DNA of 64,000 bases, from assembly GCF_000226215.1 (NCBI RefSeq), contig NZ_AGFF01000005.1:96729-160728 (forward strand). The letters run 5' to 3'. Source of the stretch: Dietzia alimentaria 72 (GTDB taxonomy: Bacteria; Actinomycetota; Actinomycetes; Mycobacteriales; Mycobacteriaceae). Shown here one piece after another: positions 18,859-27,546 of the stretch (its first letter is position 1; the number at the start of each line of letters is the position of its first letter). A model generated the notes under the pieces. That model was given only the letters and a program-made list of their open reading frames with translations, searched no databases and was not told the DNA's origin. Position numbers and translations under genes: made by a program.

Positions 18859-20408
18859 CGGCGAAGACCACCGCGGAGAAGTTGGCGGAACTGCGGGTCA
18901 AGACCGAGGAGGCCCAGGACCCGGGTAGCGAACGGGCCAAGGCCCGCCGGGATGCCGCGGGTCTGACCCCGCCGCGGGTCCGCATCGACGAACTCCTCGA
19001 CGCGGGGAGCTTTGTGGAGATGGGCCAGTTGGCCAAGGCCCCCGGCGACGCCACGAATCCGTTCGGCGATGGCGTGGTGACCGGCCGGGGGACCATCGAT
19101 GGCCGCCCGGTGGCCGTGTACGCCCACGACAACACGGTGTTCGGCGGGTCCGTGGGGGAGGCCTTCGGGAAGAAGGTCTGCGCCATCATGGACTTCGCCA
19201 TCAAGGTCGGATGCCCCATCATCGGCATCAACGACTCCGGTGGCGCCCGTGTCCAGGACGCCGTCACCTCGCTGGCCTACTACTCGGAGATCTCGCGGCG
19301 CCAGTACCCTGCGTCCGGGCACGTCCCGCAGATCTCGATCATGCTGGGCAAGTGCGCGGGCGGCGCCGTCTACGCGCCCGTGACCACGGATTTCGTGGTC
19401 GCGGTCCAGGATCAGGCGTACATGTTCATCACCGGCCCGGACGTCATCAAAAAGATCACCGGTGAGGAGATCTCGATGGAGGATCTCGGGTCGGCCCTGG
19501 TGCAGGCCAAGAACGGCAACGTCAACCACGTGGCCGTGAGTGAGCACGAAGCATTCATGTACGTGCGTAACCTGCTGAGCTACCTGCCGTCCTCGGCCGC
19601 CGAGAAGGCGCCACTGATCAATCCGGGCCTCGAGCCCGAGCCGACTGAGTCGGACCTGCAACTCGACTCGATCATCCCCGACTCGGACAACGCGGCGTAC
19701 GACATGCACGACGTGCTGATCCGCATGTTCGACGACGGGGAGTTCATGGAGACGTCGGGGCAGTTCGCCCCCAACATGATCACCGGTTTCGCCCGCGTCG
19801 ACGGTGAGTCCGTGGGTGTGGTCGCCAACCAACCGCTGCACCTGTCCGGGGCGCTCGACATCGATGCCTCGGAGAAGGCCTCACGCTTCATGTCGATCTG
19901 CGATGCCTATTCGATCCCGATCGTCTATCTGGTCGACACGCCCGGATACCTGCCCGGCGTGCAGCAGGAGAAGCTCGGCATCATCCACCGTGGCGCCAAG
20001 ATGGGCTTCGCGGTGGTCGCCGCCTCCGTCCCCAAGGTCACCTTTGTCGTCCGCAAGGCCTATGGCGGGGCGTACGCGGTGATGGGGTCCAAGAATCTCG
20101 GTGGCGACCTGAACTTCGCCTGGCCCACGGCCCGCATCGCCGTGATGGGAGCCGAGGGCGCGGTCGATCTGCTGCAGCGCCGTCAGATCGAGGAGGCGGG
20201 CCCCGAGGAGGGACCGAAACTCCGCAAGCAGCTCATCGACATGTACAACGAGTTCATCGCGACCCCGTACACCGCCGCAGAGCGGGGTTACATCGACGCC
20301 GTGATTGAGCCGTCGCAGACCCGTCTGGTGCTGCGCGGTGCGCTCAATCAGCTGCGGGACAAGGTCCGCAACGAACTCCCGCGTAAGCACCCGATCGCCC
20401 CGATGTGA
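18855..20408 (+). CDS. accD4: Acyl-CoA carboxylase carboxyltransferase beta subunit AccD4
   Basis: A 517-residue carboxyltransferase that, with a biotinylated alpha subunit (AccA3) encoded elsewhere, carboxylates the C22-C26-type acyl-CoA used by Pks13 as alpha branch. Two crotonase-like halves are visible: [32 protein letters not shown] and [14 protein letters not shown] in the N-half, and [13 protein letters not shown] and [13 protein letters not shown] in the C-half, which form the two oxyanion holes. It starts at a GTG that overlaps the pks13 stop by 4 nt, so synthesis is coupled. It converges with the emb operon across a 329-bp gap. Confidence 0.95.
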   Translation: MTAKTTAEKLAELRVKTEEAQDPGSERAKARRDAAGLTPPRVRIDELLDAGSFVEMGQLAKAPGDATNPFGDGVVTGRGTIDGRPVAVYAHDNTVFGGSVGEAFGKKVCAIMDFAIKVGCPIIGINDSGGARVQDAVTSLAYYSEISRRQYPASGHVPQISIMLGKCAGGAVYAPVTTDFVVAVQDQAYMFITGPDVIKKITGEEISMEDLGSALVQAKNGNVNHVAVSEHEAFMYVRNLLSYLPSSAAEKAPLINPGLEPEPTESDLQLDSIIPDSDNAAYDMHDVLIRMFDDGEFMETSGQFAPNMITGFARVDGESVGVVANQPLHLSGALDIDASEKASRFMSICDAYSIPIVYLVDTPGYLPGVQQEKLGIIHRGAKMGFAVVAASVPKVTFVVRKAYGGAYAVMGSKNLGGDLNFAWPTARIAVMGAEGAVDLLQRRQIEEAGPEEGPKLRKQLIDMYNEFIATPYTAAERGYIDAVIEPSQTRLVLRGALNQLRDKVRNELPRKHPIAPM

Positions 20409-20481
20409 CCCGGCGGCCGGCCGGTTCTGCCCGTCGCCCGCCACTTCCTCCTCGTCCCGCTTCGTCCCGCCGCGCCCGCCT

Positions 20482-20554
20482 GGGCATCCGCACCCGCGCC
20501 TGCTCACGCCGCGTTTGCCGGCCCGTCCCGCCCGGGCATCCGCACCCGCGCCTG
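20482..20554. repeat. Pair of 21-bp direct repeats in the accD4/emb gap
   Basis: An identical 21-base word beginning GGGCATCCGCACC occurs at 20482-20502 and 20534-20554, 52 bp apart, in the 329-bp non-coding space between the convergent genes accD4 and emb. No coding potential is seen in this gap. Confidence 0.7.
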
Positions 20555-20576
20555 TACGGCTGACGCATAGGCGCTA

Positions 20577-20628
20577 CCGTCCATGAACTCTCGCCACCGC
20601 CGAAGCGGCCGCCCGAGTTCATGAACGG
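20577..20628. terminator. Inverted repeat, possible bidirectional terminator (accD4/emb)
   Basis: Arms 20577-20590 (CCGTCCATGAACTC) and 20615-20628 (GAGTTCATGAACGG) pair over 14 bp with one mismatch around a 24-nt spacer that is itself GC-rich and partly self-complementary. Its place between two gene ends suggests transcription termination from both sides, although there is no T tract. Confidence 0.5.
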
Positions 20629-20737
20629 TGGCGGATCCGTTGAGCGGCGACCCGCGACCCGTGGCGAGCGACTTGCGGCCCGTCAGCTCGAGGCCCGGCG
20701 GGGGGCGGCACCAGCGTGAGCCGCGCCCCTGCCGGTG

Positions 20738-23700
20738 CTACTCCGGGTCGGTTACCAGAATCGGTCCCTCGGGCTTCCACCAGCCCCAGCGCGTCTCGGT
20801 GCCGGTGGTGACCTCAGCGGGCGTCGGAGGCTCGTCCTGGAAGGTGCCCAGGGGGGTGTACGCCTCGATCGAGCCCCAGTCCCGGTTCCAGTCGTGGCGC
20901 AGGTACGAGGGCATCGTGCGTGCCCGCTGGACGGTCTCCACCCAGCCGAGCGGACCGCCGCCCTCGTACGACATCCACGTGCTCGTGGCGCTCACGGCGA
21001 GAGGACGGTCCGGCATGATCCGAAATTCCGGGAGCTCCGCCACGCCCGCGTGGTGCGAGAACGGCCGCTGGCACGGGAACTGCAGGCTCACGGCCCAGTC
21101 GAGCAGGACCGGCGAATCGGATCCGACCATCTCCTGAACAGTCACCAGCTCGGGTGCACGGGGCGGCGTGATGGCTGCCCACTGGTCGGGGGTGAGGTCG
21201 TGGTCGTCGACGCGGATGCGCATCACGTCGGCGTCGGCGGGGACGTCGTTCATGTCCACGCGCAGGTTTCGCCAGGTGGGGGCGGGGCCGATGTCGAACG
21301 GCACGACAGGCTCGCCCACCATCTCGGCACCGGAACCGGGCTCGCCGGACCGGCCGAACTCGACCACCACGTCCTGGCCGTACTTGAAGAGGCCGTCGGC
21401 GTCGTAGCGTCCGATCCGCCCGGCGGCCGAGATGACGAGCAGCGGGTGCGACTCCCGGTTCTCGGGTAGTCGGTACCAGCCGGTCTCCAGGCTCGCCTCG
21501 CGCTGCGGGCCCACGAGGTGGGATCCGAGGACCGGGGTGGTGGCGGGATCGAGTCCGAACGGCAGCGCCACAGTGGACTCGTTGACTCCCTCGGTGCCAC
21601 TGCCGCCTCCGGTGCCGGCGCTCTGACCGGTGTTCACGGCCGGGCCGCCGCCGGGGTCGGAGGTGGTGTTGGCGGCGCCGGGGTCGGACACCACCGCGTC
21701 CGCGGACAGATCGGGTGCCACACCGTCGGGCGAGAAGGCGGTGTTCTCCCCGGCGTCGATTGCGGCTGCGCGGTCCCGCGGGTCGATGCTGCCGTCGGGC
21801 AGAGGGGTGGCGTCGAGCGGGTCGAGCATCCCGGCGTTGGCGTCGGGCTCCACCAGGACGCGGTCGGCGAGCATGCAGGGATTACCCGCGAGTGCGGAGA
21901 GGTTGCCCGCACCGACCGTGTACGCGGGGAACTGCTTCTGGACGCCCTTCGCGAAGGAGGCGATGGAGAACACCACGAGAAGACCGGCGACGACGGCGAT
22001 GGGCGCTGCCGCGAACGTCCGCATCCTGCGGCGGCCTTCAGAGGTCCTGGGGGCCTGGTCCCCGGTGTAGTCGCGGCGTAGGTGCTGCCACCCGGCGTAG
22101 GCGAAGGTGAGCACCGCCAGCCCCAGGAGCACGGTGGCCGCGTCGACGCCTCGGACGCTCGGGGCCTTGTCCCACCATGGGAGTCCGTAGCTCGACACGT
22201 ACCACCAGCCGTTGGGGCCGGCGAACGCCACCGCCAACACCATGAGGATCACACCGAAGAACAGCGTGCGGTTGCGGGCGGTGCGGACGGCGGAGGCCGA
22301 GATCGCGAGTGCACCGAGGGCGGCGACTGCCGCGCCGATGCCTGCGTAGACACCGAAGTGGTGCGTCCACTTGGTGGGGGAGAACATCATGAAGAACGCG
22401 GTGCCCACCACCACACCGACGAGACGCCACACCGGGCCGGAGGCGGCGCCGGGCACCTTGCCGCGGCGCAACAGGGTGCCGATGACCAGAGCCAGGCACA
22501 GGAGCACCAGCAGAACGGGCAGACGGCGGGCGAGCGAGCCGTCGACCGTCGGGATCATCAGGTAGTAATAGCGGACGAATTCCTCGAACCACTGCAGGTT
22601 GGGGCCGATCTCGCCGCGGACGCGGATGGCCTCGAGAACCGAGGCGAGGCTCTGCACGCCAAAGACGCTGATGAAGACCATCGTCCCGGAGGCCAGGATC
22701 GGGGCCACCAGGGCGAGGTACGAGCCCACCTGGCGGCCACGCACCACCACGGTGCGCACGACGGCACGCAACCCCATGATGAGGGCGGCAACGGCCATGA
22801 GTCCGGTGGGGCCCGTGGCGAGCGAGAACGAGGCGATGATCACGGCCACCGCGAACGGCAACATTCGACGGGTGGCGATGGCGCGTTCGACGGACACCCA
22901 GGTGAGCAGTGCTCCCAAGGCGATGGCGGGCTCGGGGCGCAGGCCGTTGTTGAACGCCATCCAGAACGCCAGGAACACCGCGGCGGCACTCCACACGGCC
23001 ACCGGGGTGGTGCGGGCGGCTCGGCCGAGTCGGGGCAGGACCTCGCGGCTGATGACCAGCCAGCAGAGGATGGCTGCGATCAGCGCGGGTAGGCGCATCC
23101 ACGGACTGGCAGTGGAGACGTGTGAGAACAGTGTCAGCAGGTCGTAGTAGGGCGAGCCGAACGGGGACTCCGGCACGCCGTACCAACGGTAGTAGTTGGC
23201 CATGTAGCCGGCCGGGTCGGCGGCTCGGGCCATGGTCAGGATGTAGCCGTCGTCTGAGGTGTTGCCACCGACGAAGTGCCAGATACCGAGGGTGCCGACC
23301 ACGGCGACGTCCGGCGGGCGGATTCGGAACCAGCCGCGGGGGAGGAAGCGCAGGGATCGACGACCGTCGGTCTGGTCGAGGCCGTGCAGCGCCCACAGGG
23401 CCACGGCGGTCGACAGGAGGCCGATCACGATGGCCGCCCACTTCAGGGCCGTGGGGTCGGTGGTGAAGCGCGAATCCACGTCGACGGTCACGTCGAGGCC
23501 GGCGGGAGCGGCGGTGTCGGCGGCAAGGTCGGTGTAGACACCCACGACCATCGGCCGCAGGTCATTGGCGTCGACGCGACGGGCGGCGCCCTCGATGCCT
23601 TCGAAGTCCGCCTCGACGAAGGTCGGCCCGGCCATCACCCGCAGTTGCGTGCAGTCCCCGGCTGCAACCTGCTCGCGCGGGGCGGAGACGATCACCCGGT

Positions 23701-24067
23701 TGCGGGAGACCACGTCCACGGTGTCAGAGGACGCGCGGACGAACAGTGCTCGCTCCCCGGCCTCCTCACCGCCCGCGGGGGCGGTCGAGAGCAGGATCCC
23801 GCCGCTCTCGGGCAGCTCCGAGACGAGCGTGCACGGCACGGTCGCGGTGACGGACTGCGGGGAGTGCGCCATGAGCGGCGCGGTGACGGAATTCAGCGTT
23901 CCGTTCTGCGGCCACTGCACGGTCGAGGTGGTCTGGGAGACCGGCAGAAAAGGCAGAGACAGGAAGCACAGGGTGCCCAGAAGGCCACTGACGATGGCCA
24001 CGAGGCGGAGCCTCGCGACACGGGCGTCGGCGGCGACCGGGCCGGAGGCGGCGGGAGAGTCTGACAC
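20738..24067 (-). CDS. Arabinosyltransferase, Emb family (second emb of the operon)
   Basis: A 1109-residue GT-C arabinofuranosyltransferase of the EmbA/B/C family, which builds the arabinan from decaprenyl-phospho-arabinose. It has an N-terminal membrane helix, an extracellular beta-domain (about 50-215), a multi-helix core with the catalytic acidic pair in NTSDDGYILTMAR (Asp272-Asp273), and a C-terminal carbohydrate-binding region from about residue 700. The Met seven residues after the first Asp (Met279) matches EmbB Met306, the ethambutol-resistance position. It starts 22 nt after the preceding emb stop on the same strand. Sequence reading alone does not decide between EmbA, EmbB and EmbC; by order it takes the EmbA/EmbB place. 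Confidence 0.92.
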   Translation of the reverse strand: MSDSPAASGPVAADARVARLRLVAIVSGLLGTLCFLSLPFLPVSQTTSTVQWPQNGTLNSVTAPLMAHSPQSVTATVPCTLVSELPESGGILLSTAPAGGEEAGERALFVRASSDTVDVVSRNRVIVSAPREQVAAGDCTQLRVMAGPTFVEADFEGIEGAARRVDANDLRPMVVGVYTDLAADTAAPAGLDVTVDVDSRFTTDPTALKWAAIVIGLLSTAVALWALHGLDQTDGRRSLRFLPRGWFRIRPPDVAVVGTLGIWHFVGGNTSDDGYILTMARAADPAGYMANYYRWYGVPESPFGSPYYDLLTLFSHVSTASPWMRLPALIAAILCWLVISREVLPRLGRAARTTPVAVWSAAAVFLAFWMAFNNGLRPEPAIALGALLTWVSVERAIATRRMLPFAVAVIIASFSLATGPTGLMAVAALIMGLRAVVRTVVVRGRQVGSYLALVAPILASGTMVFISVFGVQSLASVLEAIRVRGEIGPNLQWFEEFVRYYYLMIPTVDGSLARRLPVLLVLLCLALVIGTLLRRGKVPGAASGPVWRLVGVVVGTAFFMMFSPTKWTHHFGVYAGIGAAVAALGALAISASAVRTARNRTLFFGVILMVLAVAFAGPNGWWYVSSYGLPWWDKAPSVRGVDAATVLLGLAVLTFAYAGWQHLRRDYTGDQAPRTSEGRRRMRTFAAAPIAVVAGLLVVFSIASFAKGVQKQFPAYTVGAGNLSALAGNPCMLADRVLVEPDANAGMLDPLDATPLPDGSIDPRDRAAAIDAGENTAFSPDGVAPDLSADAVVSDPGAANTTSDPGGGPAVNTGQSAGTGGGSGTEGVNESTVALPFGLDPATTPVLGSHLVGPQREASLETGWYRLPENRESHPLLVISAAGRIGRYDADGLFKYGQDVVVEFGRSGEPGSGAEMVGEPVVPFDIGPAPTWRNLRVDMNDVPADADVMRIRVDDHDLTPDQWAAITPPRAPELVTVQEMVGSDSPVLLDWAVSLQFPCQRPFSHHAGVAELPEFRIMPDRPLAVSATSTWMSYEGGGPLGWVETVQRARTMPSYLRHDWNRDWGSIEAYTPLGTFQDEPPTPAEVTTGTETRWGWWKPEGPILVTDPE

Positions 24068-24089
24068 GACCGCCGATTCTAGGCCACGA

Positions 24090-27000
24090 TCAGTTCATCG
24101 GCCCCGGTGCGGCCCAGCCCCAGCGGCGCTCGCTTCCCCGAACGAGCTCGGCGGGGGTCGCGTCCGGGTCCAGTGGCTCGAACCGCTGGAGCGATCCCCA
24201 GTCGCGGGACCAGTCGTGGTCGAGGTATGTGGGAACGGTGACCGCCTCGACCGTCTGGGTGGTCCAGAGCAGTGGGCCGCCGCCGCCGGCACTCTGCCAC
24301 CAGTTGGCGGCGGACGAGGATTCGCGGTCGGCGAGGATCCGATAGCGGGGGATCTCGGCGACGCCACCGTTGTGGATGAACGGCCGCTGGCAGGGGAAGG
24401 CGAGCGCCACGACCCAGTCGATCAGGACGGGGTCGTCCGAACCTACGACCTCCTGGAGGGTCCTCAGACGCGGGTTCCGTGGAGGGGTCACCGCGAGCCA
24501 GCGGTCTGGGTCGAGGCTCCCGTCCTCCGCTACCACGCGCACGACCTGGGCCTCATCGGGGATCTGGTCGAGCGGGATCCGCAGGTTTCGCCAGGCGGGG
24601 GCGGGGCCGATGTCGACGGGGGCCATGGAACCCAACACCTCGAAGTCGGTGGGGCCGGCGGCGCCCACGCGGCCCGGGCGACCATATTCGATCCGTAGCG
24701 AGTCGGGGCCGATACGGCCGGCGGCGGCCATCACGAGCAGCGGCCGGTTGGGGCTTCGAGCGGGCAGCTCGTACCAGGCCGAGGTGAGATCGGCGGCGAC
24801 CTGCGGGCCGCGTCGGTAGGAGCCGAGGACCGGGGTGGTGTCGGGGTCGAGCCCGAACGGCAGTGCCACGGTCGAGCCGTTGACGGTGACCGCGCCGCGG
24901 CCGCCGGTGGTGCCCGCGTCGACACCGTCGTCCGGGTCGCGTTCGTCGGAGTCGGACTGGGCCAGGGAGCCGGACGACTCGGTGCTGTCGACGGTAATCG
25001 AGTCGGGCAGGCCGTTGGGCGCGAACCCGTTGACCACACCGGCGCCCAGCGAGATGTCGGGGCCCGCCCCGACCGCCCGGAGCAGTCCGTCGTTGGAGTC
25101 CTCCTCGACGAGCACGGAATCCGCCAGCGAGCACGGCTCGCCGGACAACGCCCGGATGTTGGCGCGCCCGACGGTGTAGGCGGGGGTCTGGACGAATACC
25201 GCGGTCACGGCGGAGACGAGTTCGAAGATCACCACCGAGAACGCCACGGCCGTCAACGGGGCACCGCCGATGCCGGGATTACGGTCGGGAGACCGGACCC
25301 GGCCGTGCGGGCCGCCGGGAGTCGAGAGAGCGACGGCGTCGGCCGAGGTGCGGCCCTGATCTCGCAGGCGCGCCGCGGGTGTGTCCGCCGACCGGCGCAG
25401 GAACGGCGCCACCGTGGTGAGGCGACGCCAGAGGGCTGCCCCGGGCTCGTCGGGCACGACCCCGGAGTGGATGAGCCCGGCGATGAGCAGGCACACGAAC
25501 CCGCCGATGAACGCCACGTACTGCACCTGGACCCCGAGGACGGCGGGGAAGGAGTCCGAGTAGGGGATTCCGTAGTCGGAGACGTACCACCAGGTGTTGT
25601 TGGTGGCGGTGGACAGGCCCACGACGAGGCACAGCGCCGCCCACACGAGCCAGCGACTGCGCGCAAGGGATACGGACGAGGAACGCAGGGCGATCACGGC
25701 GAGGACGGCCAGTGCGCCCGCGAGTCCGGCGAAGACGCCGAAGTGGTGGGTCCACTTGGTGGGGGTGAACACGAGGAACAGCAGCGATCCCGCGATAACG
25801 CCGACGAGTCGCCGGGACGGCCCGGTCGCTGCGCCGGGGATCCTGCCGCGCCGCAGCATGACCGCTGAGACCAGCACCAGGAACATGAGCATGAGCAGAA
25901 CGGGGAAGCGGCGGGCCACGCCACCGTCGGCGGACACCCCGAACAGTGCCTCCCAGCGTTCCTTCTCCCCGTACCAGGGCAGGCTGGGTCCGAGCTCGGT
26001 GCGGATGCGGGTGGCCTCGAGCACGGCGGCCATCGTCTGGTCCGCGAACACCGTGTAGAGCAGCGCCAGACCCACGGCGAGGACGGGACCGAGGATCGGC
26101 GCCCAACCCACCACCTGCGCACGCTTGCGCACCATGCCGATGAACTCGCGGGCACCCGCGGCCAGGGCGGCCACGCACATGAGGCCGGTGGGCCCGGCAC
26201 CGAGGGAGAACGCAGCCACGCCGATCGCGGCGGCTCCGGGCACGAGCCGGCGGGTGGCGATGGACCTCTCGACCAGGGACCAGGTGAGCAGGGCACCCAG
26301 GGCGATAACGGGCTCGGGGCGCAGTCCGTTGTTGAACGCCATCCAGAACGCGAGGAACACCGCGGCGCCGGTCCAACGCGGTCCACGCCACGTGCGGGCC
26401 AGGCGGCCGAGTCGGGGCACCACCTCGCGGCTGATGATCAGCCACGCGAAGATGCCGCACAGCAGCGTGGGCAGTCGCATCCACGGGCTGGCGGTGGAGA
26501 CCTCGGCGAACAGACGGAGGATCTCGTAGTACCAGCCGACCGGGGATTCGGGTGAGCCCAGCCAGCGGTAGTAGTTGGTCATGTACCCGCTGGGGCCGGC
26601 GGAGCGGGCCATGGTGAGCAGGTAGCCGTCGTCGGAGGTGTTGGCGCCGACGAGGTGCCAGAACGCCAGGACGCCGATCACCACGCCGTCGACCCCCGAC
26701 AGTCGCAGCCACGAACGCGGAACAAATCGCCGGTCGGAGCGTCCGTCGATTCGGTCGAGACGGTGCAGGAACACCAGGGAGGCGAGGGTGGCCAGGACGC
26801 CGATCACCATCAGCAGCAGCTTGATCGTGGTGGGGCTGGAGGAGTAGCGGGAGTCGACCGTCACCTCGACCGTCGACTCGCCCAGGCCGTCGGGTGCGGT
26901 GGTGGGGGTCAGGTCGGTGAACACGCCGGTGACCTGCGGACGCATGGTGCCGGGGACGGCGGCGCTGACCGGGTCTTCCACACCGTCGGGATCTGGTTCG

Positions 27001-27539
27001 AGACCGGTGAACTCGGCTGTGAGGATGCCGGTCTCGGCCCGCACACGCAGCGCTTCGCAGGCGGGGTCGCGCAGCGTGGAGACCGGGACCGAGAGCAGAG
27101 TGATATTGCGGACCGCCACCTCGAGCACCGAGTCGCCGGCAGCGTTGGTGACGCGCTGGACGACCAGCCCGTCCGAGATCCGGCCGGGTGCCCCGTCGGG
27201 CAGCGTCGAGAAGATGATGGTGTTGGCGGGTACCTCGGCCAGGGGTCCGCAGGGCGCGGTGATGGTCAGATCGAGTGGCCGGCCGGAGACCAGCGGTGCC
27301 GTGACCGACGCGTAGTCGGGCCCGGCCGTCCAGTCCACACGGGTCGTGTCCTGCTCGACGGGGAGCAGGCCGGCCAGGATTGCCAGGAACGCCCCGAGGA
27401 ACCCGGTGATGACCGCCCATCGGCGGTCGCGGTCCATGCCGGGGTAGGGGTGTAGTCCGAGTGGTCGTTCACGGTCGGCGTCGTGGACCTCGTCGTCGTC
27501 GCCGGACCGTGCACGGTCCCCCGCGGTTCGTGTCGTCAT
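24090..27539 (-). CDS. Arabinosyltransferase, Emb family (first emb, downstream of aftA)
   Basis: A 1149-residue Emb-family GT-C enzyme with the same layout as its neighbour: N-terminal helix after about 35 polar residues, an extracellular beta-domain, a membrane core with NTSDDGYLLTMAR (catalytic Asp303-Asp304, Met310 at the EmbB-Met306 position), and a C-terminal binding module from about residue 770. Being directly after aftA, it takes the position of embC in mycobacteria, but with only two emb genes the mycobacterial one-to-one naming may not hold. Its ATG lies 7 nt after the aftA stop, so they are surely co-transcribed. It would extend the arabinan primed by AftA. Confidence 0.92.
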   Translation of the reverse strand: MTTRTAGDRARSGDDDEVHDADRERPLGLHPYPGMDRDRRWAVITGFLGAFLAILAGLLPVEQDTTRVDWTAGPDYASVTAPLVSGRPLDLTITAPCGPLAEVPANTIIFSTLPDGAPGRISDGLVVQRVTNAAGDSVLEVAVRNITLLSVPVSTLRDPACEALRVRAETGILTAEFTGLEPDPDGVEDPVSAAVPGTMRPQVTGVFTDLTPTTAPDGLGESTVEVTVDSRYSSSPTTIKLLLMVIGVLATLASLVFLHRLDRIDGRSDRRFVPRSWLRLSGVDGVVIGVLAFWHLVGANTSDDGYLLTMARSAGPSGYMTNYYRWLGSPESPVGWYYEILRLFAEVSTASPWMRLPTLLCGIFAWLIISREVVPRLGRLARTWRGPRWTGAAVFLAFWMAFNNGLRPEPVIALGALLTWSLVERSIATRRLVPGAAAIGVAAFSLGAGPTGLMCVAALAAGAREFIGMVRKRAQVVGWAPILGPVLAVGLALLYTVFADQTMAAVLEATRIRTELGPSLPWYGEKERWEALFGVSADGGVARRFPVLLMLMFLVLVSAVMLRRGRIPGAATGPSRRLVGVIAGSLLFLVFTPTKWTHHFGVFAGLAGALAVLAVIALRSSSVSLARSRWLVWAALCLVVGLSTATNNTWWYVSDYGIPYSDSFPAVLGVQVQYVAFIGGFVCLLIAGLIHSGVVPDEPGAALWRRLTTVAPFLRRSADTPAARLRDQGRTSADAVALSTPGGPHGRVRSPDRNPGIGGAPLTAVAFSVVIFELVSAVTAVFVQTPAYTVGRANIRALSGEPCSLADSVLVEEDSNDGLLRAVGAGPDISLGAGVVNGFAPNGLPDSITVDSTESSGSLAQSDSDERDPDDGVDAGTTGGRGAVTVNGSTVALPFGLDPDTTPVLGSYRRGPQVAADLTSAWYELPARSPNRPLLVMAAAGRIGPDSLRIEYGRPGRVGAAGPTDFEVLGSMAPVDIGPAPAWRNLRIPLDQIPDEAQVVRVVAEDGSLDPDRWLAVTPPRNPRLRTLQEVVGSDDPVLIDWVVALAFPCQRPFIHNGGVAEIPRYRILADRESSSAANWWQSAGGGGPLLWTTQTVEAVTVPTYLDHDWSRDWGSLQRFEPLDPDATPAELVRGSERRWGWAAPGPMN

Positions 27540-27546
27540 CTCACGA

